From DAITQM01 sp039794245 (GTDB lineage: Bacteria > Pseudomonadota > Gammaproteobacteria > Xanthomonadales > Wenzhouxiangellaceae): a stretch of 64,000 nt of DNA. The notes under the pieces are model-generated. The model did not search any database. It was not told the origin of the DNA and was given only the letters and a program-made list of their open reading frames with translations. Position 1 is the first letter of the stretch. Each line of letters starts with the position of its first letter. Shown piece after piece: positions 25,107 through 34,318 of the stretch. The stretch lies in contig JBDIVS010000001.1 in assembly GCA_039794245.1 (NCBI GenBank), positions 1 through 64,000 of the forward strand. Direction: 5' to 3'. A program made the translations under genes and the position numbers.

Positions 25107-26963
25107 TCAAACCGCCAGTGATTTCAGACGCGCCACACGGCCGTAAGTCAGGTTCACCAGGGCGCGGGTGACCATGATGGCGCTGAACATCGAAGTCAGA
25201 ATACCGAAGCTCAAAGTCACCGCGAAACCCTTGATCGGCCCGGTGCCGAAGAAAAATAACGCCAGCGCCGCGATGAACGTCGTGACATTGGCATCGACGA
25301 TCGTCGAAAAGGCGTTGTCGTAACCGGCACGGATGGCGTTCTGCGGCGTATTGCCGTTGCGCACTTCTTCTCGGATGCGTTCGAAGATCAGCACGTTGGC
25401 ATCGACCGCCATGCCCACCGTCAGTACGATGCCGGCAATGCCCGGCAGGGTCAGCGTCGCGCCGAACATCGAGAGCACAGCAACCAGCAGAACCAGGTTG
25501 ACGGTGAGCGCCAGGCTGGCGAACAGGCCGAAGACCTTGTAATAGATGCTGACAAAAACCAGGACGATGAGAAAACCGATGACCACCGAGCGGAAGCCCT
25601 GGTCGATGTTGTCCTGGCCGAGGCTCGGGCCGACGGTCCGTTCCTCGATGATGTTGACCGGTGCGACCAGCGCCCCGGCGCGCAGCAGCAACGCAAGCTG
25701 GCGCGCTTCTTCCGGGCTGTTGAGGCCGGTGGTCTGGAAGCGCTTGCCGAACGGTTCGCGCACCACGGCGACCGAAATGATGCGCTCTTCCTTGACCGTG
25801 GTGTGGACCGTCCTGCCGCCCTCTTCGCGGGTCACGGGTTTGTATTCGATGAACACCACCGCCATCCGGTTGCCGACGTTGTCGAGCGTGAAATCGAGCA
25901 TGCGCTTGGCGCCGACGCCGTCGAGCGTCACCGAGACGCTCGGGCTGCCGTTGGTCGGGTCGAAGCCGGAACTGGCGCCGATCAACTGATCGCCGGAAAC
26001 GATCAGTTGCCGTTTTAGAAGATAGGGCACGCCGGCGCGGTCCAGGAAAAGCAGCGAATCCGGCGGAATGCGGCCGGTCTGCTGCGCCACGACGGGGTCG
26101 TTCTGTTCATCGACGGCGCGGTATTCGAGCGTCGCCGTGGCGCCGAGAATACGCTTGGCTTCGGCCGTGTCCTGCACACCGGGCAACTGGACGACGATAC
26201 GGTCGGCGCCCTGGCGCTGGATCACCGGCTCGGCGACGCCCAGCGCATTGACCCGGTTGCGCAGCGTGATCACGTTCTGTTCGACGGCGTTCTTGCGCAA
26301 TTCCTCGACCGCCGTTTCCTTGACCGCGGCGCGCAGCACAAAATCATCGCCTTCGCCGATGGTCAGATCGAGATCGGCCAGTTGAGTGGTTATGGCATCC
26401 CCGGCAACATCGCGGTCTTCGGCGCTGCGCAACTCGACGACGATCGTGTCGCGCTCGCGGCGCGCCGTTTTGTAGCGGATGCGTTTGTCGCGCAGCGTGG
26501 TGCGGATGTCATCGAGGTAGCGGTCGATCTGCTGGTTGCGCGCCGTTTCCATATCGACCTGCATCAGAAAATGCACGCCGCCTTGCAAGTCGAGGCCGAG
26601 AACCATCGGCAAGGCACCGGCGGCCCGCAGCCAGGCCGGCGTATTGGTCGCCAGGTTGAGCGCCACGGTATATCCATCGCCGAGCTGGCGGCGGAGCACA
26701 TCGGCGGCGCGCAACTGGGTATCGGCATCGGCAAAACGGACGAGCAGGCGGCTGCCGTCGATCCGCGTATCGCGCCAGGGCAGCGCCTCCTGGTCGAGAA
26801 TGCCGGTCACCGCATCGGCGAAATCGTCGCCGACCGGCAAGGCGCTGACCGGCGATACCTGGACCGCCGGGCTGTCACCGTAAAGATTGGGCAGGGCGTA
26901 GATCGCGCCGATCGCGATCACGAACAAAATCAGCAGGTATTTCCACAACGGGTAGCGGTTCAT
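25107..26963 (-). CDS. secD: Protein translocase subunit SecD
   Basis: 618-residue inner-membrane Sec accessory protein. Domain order: TM1 (YLLILFVIAIGAIYALPNL), the conserved LGLDLQGGVHFLMQVD, a large periplasmic region with the P1 and SecDF head parts (RNRVNALGVAEPVIQRQGAD), and five C-terminal helices with DQGFRSVVIGFLIVL and AVDANVLIFERIREE. Starts 12 bases after yajC and is part of yajC-secD-secF. Confidence 0.95.
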   Translation of the reverse strand: MNRYPLWKYLLILFVIAIGAIYALPNLYGDSPAVQVSPVSALPVGDDFADAVTGILDQEALPWRDTRIDGSRLLVRFADADTQLRAADVLRRQLGDGYTVALNLATNTPAWLRAAGALPMVLGLDLQGGVHFLMQVDMETARNQQIDRYLDDIRTTLRDKRIRYKTARRERDTIVVELRSAEDRDVAGDAITTQLADLDLTIGEGDDFVLRAAVKETAVEELRKNAVEQNVITLRNRVNALGVAEPVIQRQGADRIVVQLPGVQDTAEAKRILGATATLEYRAVDEQNDPVVAQQTGRIPPDSLLFLDRAGVPYLLKRQLIVSGDQLIGASSGFDPTNGSPSVSVTLDGVGAKRMLDFTLDNVGNRMAVVFIEYKPVTREEGGRTVHTTVKEERIISVAVVREPFGKRFQTTGLNSPEEARQLALLLRAGALVAPVNIIEERTVGPSLGQDNIDQGFRSVVIGFLIVLVFVSIYYKVFGLFASLALTVNLVLLVAVLSMFGATLTLPGIAGIVLTVGMAVDANVLIFERIREEVRNGNTPQNAIRAGYDNAFSTIVDANVTTFIAALALFFFGTGPIKGFAVTLSFGILTSMFSAIMVTRALVNLTYGRVARLKSLAV

Positions 26964-26975
26964 CGCGGCTTGGCC

Positions 26976-27305
26976 TCAGGCAGACTTGATCGTGCCCTTG
27001 GGCACCACGGTGGCGACGGCGTGGCGCTGCACCTTGACCGCCATCTGCTCGGCGAACTCGATCGTCACGAAGCTGTCGCCGAGCGCCGTGATGCGGCCGA
27101 GCATGCCGCCCGAAGTCACGACCTCGTCGCCGACCGCCAGGTTGGCGACCAGCGCGCGGTGCTCCTTGGCGCGCTTCATCTGCGGCCGGATCAGCAGAAA
27201 ATAAAACACCGCAAAAATCAGGATCAGCGGCAGAAACGAGCCGATCAGGCTCGGCTGCTGTGCCGCCGCATCCTGGGCCAGCGCCGGGGGGATCAACCAA
27301 TGCAT
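26976..27305 (-). CDS. yajC: Preprotein translocase subunit YajC
   Basis: 109-residue single-span membrane protein of the SecDF-YajC complex. The helix SFLPLILIFAVFYFLLIRPQ ends in the family-typical RPQMKRAKEH, followed by GDEVVTSGGMLGRI. A GAGGAG site precedes the ATG. The usual upstream tgt gene is absent; dapE lies upstream on the same strand. Confidence 0.93.
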   Translation of the reverse strand: MHWLIPPALAQDAAAQQPSLIGSFLPLILIFAVFYFLLIRPQMKRAKEHRALVANLAVGDEVVTSGGMLGRITALGDSFVTIEFAEQMAVKVQRHAVATVVPKGTIKSA

Positions 27306-27326
27306 GGTCCGTTACTCCTCGTGACG

Positions 27327-27381
27327 GCCCGGCTGTAGCGGCCGGGCTCAAACGTTGAATTATCGCACAACACCGGTGTTG
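27327..27381. promoter_or_regulatory. Palindromes upstream of yajC
   Basis: A perfect 14-bp palindrome CAACACCGGTGTTG sits at 27368-27381, next to a GATAAT-like sequence on the minus strand. A 7-bp stem GCCCGGC / GCCGGGC lies at 27327-27347, in the likely yajC leader. They lie in the 89-base gap between dapE and yajC, so an operator and leader hairpin for the sec operon are plausible. No strong -35/-10 pair with normal spacing is visible. Confidence 0.35.
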
Positions 27382-27394
27382 CAATTTTGGAAGT

Positions 27395-28555
27395 TCAAGA
27401 CAAAAGGAGCCTGATCGAGGCCAGATAGATTTCCGCCAGCCGTTCGAGGTCGGCGACCGGGGCCGATTCGTCGGCGCGGTGGATAGTGCGGTTGACAAGG
27501 CCGAATTCGGCGACCTCGGCGCCGAGGGCGGCGAGGAAACGGCCGTCGGAGGTGCCGCCGCCGGTGTCGAAGCGCGGTTCGGCACCGGTCAGCCCGGCGA
27601 CGGCACGGCCGAGTGCCGCAAGCAAGGGGCCGTCCGCTGTGTAATACGGTGCGGCGCGCTCGTCCCAGGTCTGGCGATCCGGTGCGGCGCCGGCGTTCTG
27701 CAGCGCCGCGGTCAAGCGTTCTTGCAGCGCGCGGCTGGGCGAGGCCGGCGGGTTGCGCAGGTTGCCTTCGGCCACGACACAGGCGGGCGTCACGTTCCCG
27801 GCGCCGCCCTGGCTTTCGATCCGGGTCAGGTTCAATGTCGTGCCGGGATAATCCGCTCCGCCATCGGCGAAATCGACGGCGGCAAGTGCCGCCAGGCCGC
27901 GCCCGGCACGGTGCGCCGGATTGGCGGCCGGCGCCTGGTAGGCGCTGTGCCCGGCCGCGCCGTGCCATTCGTAGCGGAAATGCACCGACCCGCGCCGGCC
28001 GCGGCGCACGGTATCGCCAAGCCTTTCGCTGCACGACGGCTCGCCGACCAAGCAATAATCGGGCACCAGGCCCTGCTCAGCGAGAAGCGGCGCGACGCGG
28101 CGGATGCCGTCGCGCGCCTCGCCTTCTTCGTCGGAAGTGAGAAGCAGGCTGACCATGCCGGCGGCACGCCGGCCGGCCGCCCAGCGTTCGAGCGCGACGA
28201 CCAGCGCCGCGACCGCGCCTTTCATATCGGCTGCGCCGCGCCCATACAACACCCCATCGCGCACTTCAGGCGAAAACGGCGGCGAGCGCCACACCGCTTC
28301 GTCGCCGGCCGGGACGACGTCGGTGTGGCCGAGGAACATCAGATGCGGCCGGGTTGCGGCGCCGTCCTCGCCGAAGGTCACCAGAAGATTGTCCACGGCA
28401 CCGAAACCCCAGCGCCGGATCCGGCCGCCGGCGGCGGCCAGCCGGGCGGCGATCAGCTCCTGGCACCCGGCATCGTCCGGTGTCACCGATGGCCGGGCAA
28501 TCAAAGCGCAGGCCAAATCGAGCTCCGCGCTGCTGTTGTGCTGCCGTGAGATCAT
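27395..28555 (-). CDS. dapE: Succinyl-diaminopimelate desuccinylase
   Basis: 386-residue zinc peptidase-family enzyme that makes LL-DAP and succinate. Metal and active-site motifs: LGHTDVVPAGDEAVW (His), GRGAADMKG (Asp), SDEEGEARDG (catalytic Glu), GEPSCSE, GGTSDGRFLA, and VNRTIHRADESAPVADL at the C-terminus. The ATG at 28555 shares one base with the dapD stop (TGATG). The longer open frame upstream is antisense-like shadow of dapD. With dapD and lysAC it places most of the succinylase DAP branch in this window. Confidence 0.93.
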   Translation of the reverse strand: MISRQHNSSAELDLACALIARPSVTPDDAGCQELIAARLAAAGGRIRRWGFGAVDNLLVTFGEDGAATRPHLMFLGHTDVVPAGDEAVWRSPPFSPEVRDGVLYGRGAADMKGAVAALVVALERWAAGRRAAGMVSLLLTSDEEGEARDGIRRVAPLLAEQGLVPDYCLVGEPSCSERLGDTVRRGRRGSVHFRYEWHGAAGHSAYQAPAANPAHRAGRGLAALAAVDFADGGADYPGTTLNLTRIESQGGAGNVTPACVVAEGNLRNPPASPSRALQERLTAALQNAGAAPDRQTWDERAAPYYTADGPLLAALGRAVAGLTGAEPRFDTGGGTSDGRFLAALGAEVAEFGLVNRTIHRADESAPVADLERLAEIYLASIRLLLS

Positions 28556-29373
28556 CAGGCCGAGCGGAGCAGCTCGTTCAAGGCCGTCCGGGCCCGGGTC
28601 GCGGCATCGACGCGCTTGACGATCACCGCACAGGCCAGACTGTGACTGCCGTCGCTCGCCGGCAGGGCGCCGGGAACGACGACCGCCCCGGCCGGCACCC
28701 GCCCAAAGCTGACCTCGCCGGTGGCACGGTCGTAGATGCGCGTGCTCTGCCCGAGGTGCACGCCCATCGCGATCACCGCGCCGCGTTCGACGATGACCCC
28801 TTCGACGATTTCGGCCCGCGCCCCGATGAAACAATCGTCCTCGATGATGGTCGGCAGCGCCTGCATCGGTTCGAGCACGCCGCCGATCCCGGCACCGCCC
28901 GATATATGGACGTTGCGCCCGATCTGGGCGCACGAGCCGACCGTCGCCCAGGTGTCGATCATCGAGTTTTCGCCGATGTAGGCGCCGATATTGACGAAAC
29001 TCGGCATCAGGACGGTGTTTGGCCCGATGTAGGCACCGTGGCGGACGAGCGCACCGGGTACCAGCCGGACCTCGGCGGCCCGTGCTTCTTCCGGGTCGGT
29101 AAAGCGCAGCGGCACCTTGTCGTACCAGGAGGCGGGCACACCTTGGATCGGGGCGGCCGGGGTCAGAAGAAAATGGAGCAAAATGGCTTTTTTCAGCCAC
29201 TCGTTGACCCGCCATTCGCCGTCCTCGCCGGCTTCGGCGATGCGTAACTCGCCGGCGGACAACCCCGCCAGGCACTCGTCGATCGCCGCCCACGCCTCGC
29301 TCCGGTCGCGGGCCCGGACCAGTTGCGCCCGACGGCGCCACAAATCACTGAACTGTTGTGGTGAGATGGTCAT
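28555..29373 (-). CDS. dapD: Tetrahydrodipicolinate N-succinyltransferase
   Basis: 272-residue left-handed beta-helix acyltransferase that succinylates tetrahydrodipicolinate. Hexapeptide repeats are clear (GALVRHGAYIGPNTVLMPSF, GAYIGENSMIDTWATVG, GRNVHISGGAGIGG), as is WRVNEWLKKAILLHF near the N-terminus. The start MTISPQQF at 29373 gives family length and overlaps the glnD end by 29 bases. Confidence 0.93.
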   Translation of the reverse strand: MTISPQQFSDLWRRRAQLVRARDRSEAWAAIDECLAGLSAGELRIAEAGEDGEWRVNEWLKKAILLHFLLTPAAPIQGVPASWYDKVPLRFTDPEEARAAEVRLVPGALVRHGAYIGPNTVLMPSFVNIGAYIGENSMIDTWATVGSCAQIGRNVHISGGAGIGGVLEPMQALPTIIEDDCFIGARAEIVEGVIVERGAVIAMGVHLGQSTRIYDRATGEVSFGRVPAGAVVVPGALPASDGSHSLACAVIVKRVDAATRARTALNELLRSA

Positions 29374-32041
29374 TGGGTCGTCTGTCTCCAGTAACGTCGA
29401 GCCGTTCGCCCAACCGTTCATGCAGGCGGGCAGCCAGTTCCGCGCACAGCGCCTCGCAAAGCGGCCGGCCGGCGGCGTCGCTCAGTGTGAACACATCCTC
29501 GGCCCGCTCGCCGAAGGTGGCGATCCGGGCATCGTGGACCCGGACACCGGCGGCGGCCAGTACGCCGCTGATCACCGACAGCAGGCCGGGAAAATCGAGG
29601 CATTCGATATCGAGCACGGTTTTGTCGCGGTGGCTGAACTCGATCAGCGGCCGGCCGGCGAAGGCCCGCAGGCGGCGCGGCAGCGACAGGCGCGATGGCG
29701 GCGGCAGCCGCTGTGCTTCGAGCGCCCGGCGCAGTGCCGCCTCGAGGCGTTCGATATCGCTGGCATGGAGTGCCTGGCCGTGGCGGCCGGTGATCTGGAA
29801 CAGATCCAGCGCCCGCCCGTCGTCGGTGGTGATGATGCGCGCCGCGAGCACGTTGCAGCGCATCCGGTCGAGCACGGCGGCAACGACGGCGAACAAACCG
29901 TCGAAGTCGGCGGCATAAACCAAAAGCTCGTTGATCTTTTCGCGTTCGAGAGCCCGCACCTCGATCACCGGTTCCGCGCCGCCGGCGGGCAGCACGGCAC
30001 TGCTGATCCACGCCAGTTGCTCCGCTTTGATGCGCAGCAGCGCCGCCGGTGGAATCCGCCGCCACCAGCGTGCCGCCGCCGCGGCGTCGAGGTCGCCGGC
30101 CGCCAGGATCGCCCGCGTCTCGGCCATGATCTCGGCCCGCAACAGGTCGTGATCGAGCGGCTGATCGAGACCACGGCGCAGCTCGCGGCCGGCGGCCTGG
30201 TAAAGATCGAATGTCAGGCTGTCGCGCCATGAATTCCATAATGCCGGAGAAGTCGCAGCGATATCAGCGACGGTCAGCAGATAGAGGTGATCGAGATGGA
30301 CCTGATCGCCGACCCGGCGGGCGAAAGCGCGGACCACTTCCGGGTCGGCGATGTCTTCGCGCTGCGCGGTGCGCGACAGCAGCAAGTGATGGCGCACCAG
30401 CCAGACGACGAGCCGCCGCTCGGCCGGTGACAGGGAAAGACCGGCGCAGAAGGCCTCGGCGTCCTGCGCCCCGGCGGCCGAATGATCGCCGCCCCGCCCT
30501 TTGGCGATATCGTGGAACAGCGCCGCCAGATAGAGCACCGCCGGCCGCTCAAGCCGTTCGAACACCGGGCGGGCCCGGGCGAAAGGCCCGCCGGATGCGG
30601 CCTGCCGGATGCGGCGCAGATTGCGGATCACGAACAGCGTATGCTGATCGACGGTATAGACGTGAAACAGATCGAACTGCATGCGCCCGACGATATTGGC
30701 GAACGGCGGGAGCAGCGCCGCCAGTATGCCGTAGCGATTGAGGCGCTTGAGACAGGCATAAACCCGCCGCTCGCCGTCGAGGATGCCGAGAAACAGGTCG
30801 CGGCAGGCGGCGTCGCGGCGAAAATCGTCGTCGATCAGCCGAAGGTGCTGGCGCACCAGGCGGATGGTGCTGGCCCGCACGCCGGCGATCTCAGGGCGTT
30901 TTTGCAGCCAGGTGAACAGCTCGATGAGGGCGAGCGGCGTGCGCACGAAGAGCTGTTCGTCGGCGGCTTCGAGGTAGCCGTTGCGGATGTTGAAGCGCTC
31001 GTTCAACACTTCGACCACATCTGGGGCGGCCGGATCGCGGTGGAACTCCTCGTCGTACTGCTGCAAGACCCGCTCGTTCAGGCGCTCCAGTTGTTGCGCC
31101 GCCCGGTAGTAGCGCTGCATGAAGCGCTCCACCGCGTGATGTTCGGCGACCGCCGCCGGTGCAAGGTCCACGGCCTCGCCGAGCAGCGCCGCCAGGGCGC
31201 GCTGGTAATCGAACAACAAGCGCTCCTCGGCGCGGCCGGCCATCGTATGCAAGGCCCAGCGCAGGCGCCACAACCAGTCACGGGCGGCGGTCAGATCGGC
31301 GTACTCGCGCCCGGTCAGCAGGCCGTGCCGTTCCAACTGGACGAGCGGCGGCACACCGAAGCGGCGGCGCGCCACCCAGGTCATGTTCTGTAGATCGCGC
31401 AGCCCCCCCGGCCCTTCCTTGAGATTGGGTTCGAGATTGCCGACGGCGTCGTCGAAGCGTTCGTGGCGTGCCTGCTGCTCGGCCCGCTTGGCGGCAAAAT
31501 AAGCGGCCGGCGGCCACATGCGCTCGGCATCGATTCCGGCCTGCAACTCGGCGAACAGGCCCCGATCGCCGGCCAGGAGACGGGCTTCCATCAGGTTGGT
31601 CACCCATTGCACATCGGCCGCCGCAGCGGCCAGGCATTCGTCCAGGCCGCGGACGCTGTGGCCGACGACGAGCCCACCGTCCCACAACTCGCGGATGAAG
31701 CGCTCGACCGCCCCGGCCGACGGCAGCGCCGGGGCGCGGTGCAGAACGAGCAGATCGAGGTCGGAATAGGGATGCATCTCGCCCCGCCCGAAGCCGCCGA
31801 CGGCGATCAGGGCCAGGCCGTTGCCAGCGGGGGCGCCGGCGGAATCCGGCGGTGGCCCGAGATGGGCTGCCCAGCGGGCGATCAGCAGGCGGGCGATGCC
31901 CAGGGCCCGGCGGCGCAACAGGTGGATCATCGGCGCGCCGCGCGCAAAGCGGCGGGCGAGGTCGCGGTCCAGCACACAAAGACGGTGGCGCAGCGTTTCG
32001 CCGGCGGTCGATCGGTCGGCCGCCAGGGCAAAACGGCTCAT
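29345..32041 (-). CDS. glnD: Bifunctional uridylyltransferase/uridylyl-removing enzyme GlnD
   Basis: 898-residue cytoplasmic nitrogen sensor that uridylylates and deuridylylates PII proteins according to glutamine. Domain order: nucleotidyltransferase (AVGGFGRGEMHPYSDLDLLV), helical linker (NLKEGPGGLRDLQNM), HD domain (ALFHDIAKGRGGDHS), and two C-terminal ACT domains. The ATG at 32041 overlaps the map stop as ATGA; the open frame above it is shadow of map. Position between map and dapD matches many gammaproteobacteria. Confidence 0.95.
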   Translation of the reverse strand: MSRFALAADRSTAGETLRHRLCVLDRDLARRFARGAPMIHLLRRRALGIARLLIARWAAHLGPPPDSAGAPAGNGLALIAVGGFGRGEMHPYSDLDLLVLHRAPALPSAGAVERFIRELWDGGLVVGHSVRGLDECLAAAAADVQWVTNLMEARLLAGDRGLFAELQAGIDAERMWPPAAYFAAKRAEQQARHERFDDAVGNLEPNLKEGPGGLRDLQNMTWVARRRFGVPPLVQLERHGLLTGREYADLTAARDWLWRLRWALHTMAGRAEERLLFDYQRALAALLGEAVDLAPAAVAEHHAVERFMQRYYRAAQQLERLNERVLQQYDEEFHRDPAAPDVVEVLNERFNIRNGYLEAADEQLFVRTPLALIELFTWLQKRPEIAGVRASTIRLVRQHLRLIDDDFRRDAACRDLFLGILDGERRVYACLKRLNRYGILAALLPPFANIVGRMQFDLFHVYTVDQHTLFVIRNLRRIRQAASGGPFARARPVFERLERPAVLYLAALFHDIAKGRGGDHSAAGAQDAEAFCAGLSLSPAERRLVVWLVRHHLLLSRTAQREDIADPEVVRAFARRVGDQVHLDHLYLLTVADIAATSPALWNSWRDSLTFDLYQAAGRELRRGLDQPLDHDLLRAEIMAETRAILAAGDLDAAAAARWWRRIPPAALLRIKAEQLAWISSAVLPAGGAEPVIEVRALEREKINELLVYAADFDGLFAVVAAVLDRMRCNVLAARIITTDDGRALDLFQITGRHGQALHASDIERLEAALRRALEAQRLPPPSRLSLPRRLRAFAGRPLIEFSHRDKTVLDIECLDFPGLLSVISGVLAAAGVRVHDARIATFGERAEDVFTLSDAAGRPLCEALCAELAARLHERLGERLDVTGDRRPNDHLTTTVQ

Positions 32042-32841
32042 GCCGCGTCGGGATACTGGGTCAGAACCTCGACGCCGCGCGGCGTCACCGCGAGGGTATG
32101 TTCCCACTGCGCCGACAGGCTGCGGTCGCGGGTTTTGACGGTCCAGCCGTCGCTCATCAGGCGCGTTCCGGGTTTGCCAAGGTTGACCATCGGCTCGATG
32201 GTAAAGACCATGCCCGGTTCGATCTCGATCCCGGTGCCCGGTGCACCGTAGTGCAGCACCTGCGGATCCTCGTGAAAACCGCGGCCGATGCCGTGGCCGC
32301 AGTATTCGCGGACGACACTCATGCCGGCGGCTTCGACATGGCGCTGAATGGCGTGCCCGAGATCGCCGAGGCGCAGGCCCGGGCGGACCATCCGGATGCC
32401 GAGCCACAGGGCCTCGAAGGCCACCTCGCAGACCCGGCGGGCGGCGAGCGGCACATCGCCGACCTGGAACATCCGGCTCGTGTCGCCGTGCCAGCCGTCC
32501 TTGATCACGGTGATATCGATATTGACGATATCGCCGCGTTTGAGCACCTTGGGACCGGGAATCCCGTGGCACACGACGTCGTTGACCGAGGTGCAGATCG
32601 AGCGCGGGAAACCGCGGTAATTGAGCGGTGCCGGGATCGCTTTCTGCACCCCGACGATGTACTCGTGGCAGCGCTCGTCCAACTCGCCGGTCGTCACCCC
32701 CGGTTTGACGTACGGCGTGATCATGCAGAGCACCTCGGCCGCCAGCCGGCCGGCTTCGCGCATCGCATCGATCTCGGCGGCGCTTTTGAGCACCACGCCG
32801 TCCGGTCGCGTATGGAGTCTTGTCTGACGCATATGAATCAT
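32038..32841 (-). CDS. map: Methionine aminopeptidase type I
   Basis: Cytoplasmic metalloprotease that removes N-terminal methionine. Metal ligands lie in NIDITVIKDGWHGDTSRMF (two Asp), GHGIGRGFHEDP (His), FTIEPMVN (Glu) and SAQWEHTLAVT (Glu). Starts at 32841 (MIHMRQ, with GAGATA before it) or at 32832 (MRQTR) both suit; an ATG at 32904 adds unlikely residues. Heads the map-glnD-dapD-dapE group. Confidence 0.93.
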   Translation of the reverse strand: MIHMRQTRLHTRPDGVVLKSAAEIDAMREAGRLAAEVLCMITPYVKPGVTTGELDERCHEYIVGVQKAIPAPLNYRGFPRSICTSVNDVVCHGIPGPKVLKRGDIVNIDITVIKDGWHGDTSRMFQVGDVPLAARRVCEVAFEALWLGIRMVRPGLRLGDLGHAIQRHVEAAGMSVVREYCGHGIGRGFHEDPQVLHYGAPGTGIEIEPGMVFTIEPMVNLGKPGTRLMSDGWTVKTRDRSLSAQWEHTLAVTPRGVEVLTQYPDAA

Positions 32842-32992
32842 TATCTCATAAGCAGCCGGTTTTCGCGGCGTTGCCGCGTAAGAAGGCACCCGTGACACCG
32901 GCAATCATCCGTGGCTTTCGGCACAGGCAATTTTCCCCGCCCGCGGCGACAATGACGGCACGCCCTTTTCCGGTCCTGGTGCAGGCAGCTCG

Positions 32993-34318
32993 ATGAACGC
33001 CACGATGAAACCAATCCCGCTCGGCCGCAAGGCGCCGCGCTCCGTCGGCCCCGAACCGGCGCCCGGCCTCGGCTGGTGGCTTTTACCGCTGTGGATCATT
33101 GTCGGCTCGATCGTGGCCACTGTCGTACTCGTCGTCGCTTTCAAGAAACCGCCGGCTGAAAAAACCGCGCCGCCGGCCGCCCGGCTGGTCGAGACAGTGA
33201 CCGCCGAACCGGCCGCTCTGCGCTACACGGTAGATGCCTTCGGCACCGCCCAACCCCACATCGAAACCACGTTGACGGCCGAAGTCGCCGGCCGCGTCGT
33301 CCAGGTCGCCGAGGCGTTCGCTTCCGGTGCCTTCGTCCGCCGCGGCGACCTGCTGCTCGAAATCGATCCCGGCGATTACCGCGCCGCATTGATCAGCGCC
33401 GAGGCCAACCTGGCCAGCCGCCGGGCGCAGCTCGCCGACGCCGAGGCGCGCACCGAGCAGGCCCGCAAAGACTGGGAGCAGCTCAACCCCGGCCGGGAAC
33501 CCAACCCCCTGGTCCTGCGCCTGCCGCAACTCGAGGAAGCGCGCGCCGCGGTGCGCTCGGCCGAGGCCGAGTTGCTCAACGCTCAGCGCGATCTGGAACG
33601 AACCCGGATCACGGCGCCCTACGACGCCATCGTCGATAGCCGCGAGGTGAACCTCGGCCAGTACATCGGCGTCAACACCACGCTCGGCGGTATTTTCTCC
33701 GTCGATCGCGCCGAGGTCCGCCTGGCGCTGACCGATGACGACCTGCGTTATCTCGAATTGCCGCCGCCGGGTCGTATCGTCAGCGACGGCCCAGAAGTGG
33801 TGCTGCACGCCGGCAGCGGCGGCCGGTCCCGGCAATGGGAGGGCCGCATCGTCCGCCTCGAAGGCGTCATCGACAGCGCCACCCGCGTGACCTATGCCGT
33901 CGCCGAAGTCGCCGATCCCTATGGCCTGCTCGGTGCCGAACGCGAAGCGCCGCTGAAGGCCGGCACCTTCGTCGAAGCGACGATCCTCGGCCGCCGGGCC
34001 GCAGGCGTCACCGCCGTGCCACGCGCCGCCGTGCGCAGCGGGGATACGGTGCTGATCGCAACGCCCGAACAGACGATCGACATCCGCCGGGTCGAAATCG
34101 ACCGGCTGACGACCGAGACGGCTTATATCGCCAGCGGTATCGCCGCCGGTGAACAGGTGATCACCACCGCGATCACCGCCCCGGTGCCGGGTATGGCGAT
34201 CCGGCTCGCCGACCCCGGCAAGGCGGTGCCCGGCGGCAGCGCTGACGGCGAGGCGGCAACCGGCGTCATGGCCGGCGGTGACGGCACCGCAACCGGCCAC
34301 CACCCCGAGCGCGCCTGA
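32993..34318 (+). CDS. RND efflux periplasmic adaptor (membrane fusion protein)
   Basis: 441-residue HlyD/AcrA-like adaptor that joins an RND pump to an outer-membrane channel. One N-terminal helix (WWLLPLWIIVGSIVATVVLVV) anchors it in the inner membrane; no lipobox is seen. The lipoyl halves flank a long coiled hairpin (about 120-190) and include ITAPYDAIVDSREVNLGQYI. Its stop shares a base with the RND start (TGATG). No outer-membrane channel gene is adjacent. Substrate unknown. Confidence 0.92.
   Translation: MNATMKPIPLGRKAPRSVGPEPAPGLGWWLLPLWIIVGSIVATVVLVVAFKKPPAEKTAPPAARLVETVTAEPAALRYTVDAFGTAQPHIETTLTAEVAGRVVQVAEAFASGAFVRRGDLLLEIDPGDYRAALISAEANLASRRAQLADAEARTEQARKDWEQLNPGREPNPLVLRLPQLEEARAAVRSAEAELLNAQRDLERTRITAPYDAIVDSREVNLGQYIGVNTTLGGIFSVDRAEVRLALTDDDLRYLELPPPGRIVSDGPEVVLHAGSGGRSRQWEGRIVRLEGVIDSATRVTYAVAEVADPYGLLGAEREAPLKAGTFVEATILGRRAAGVTAVPRAAVRSGDTVLIATPEQTIDIRRVEIDRLTTETAYIASGIAAGEQVITTAITAPVPGMAIRLADPGKAVPGGSADGEAATGVMAGGDGTATGHHPERA

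Noticed and set aside
32905..33144. 79-residue minus-strand frame between map and the RND adaptor
   Set aside because: It is antisense to the adaptor's N-terminus and carries no motif or ribosome site.
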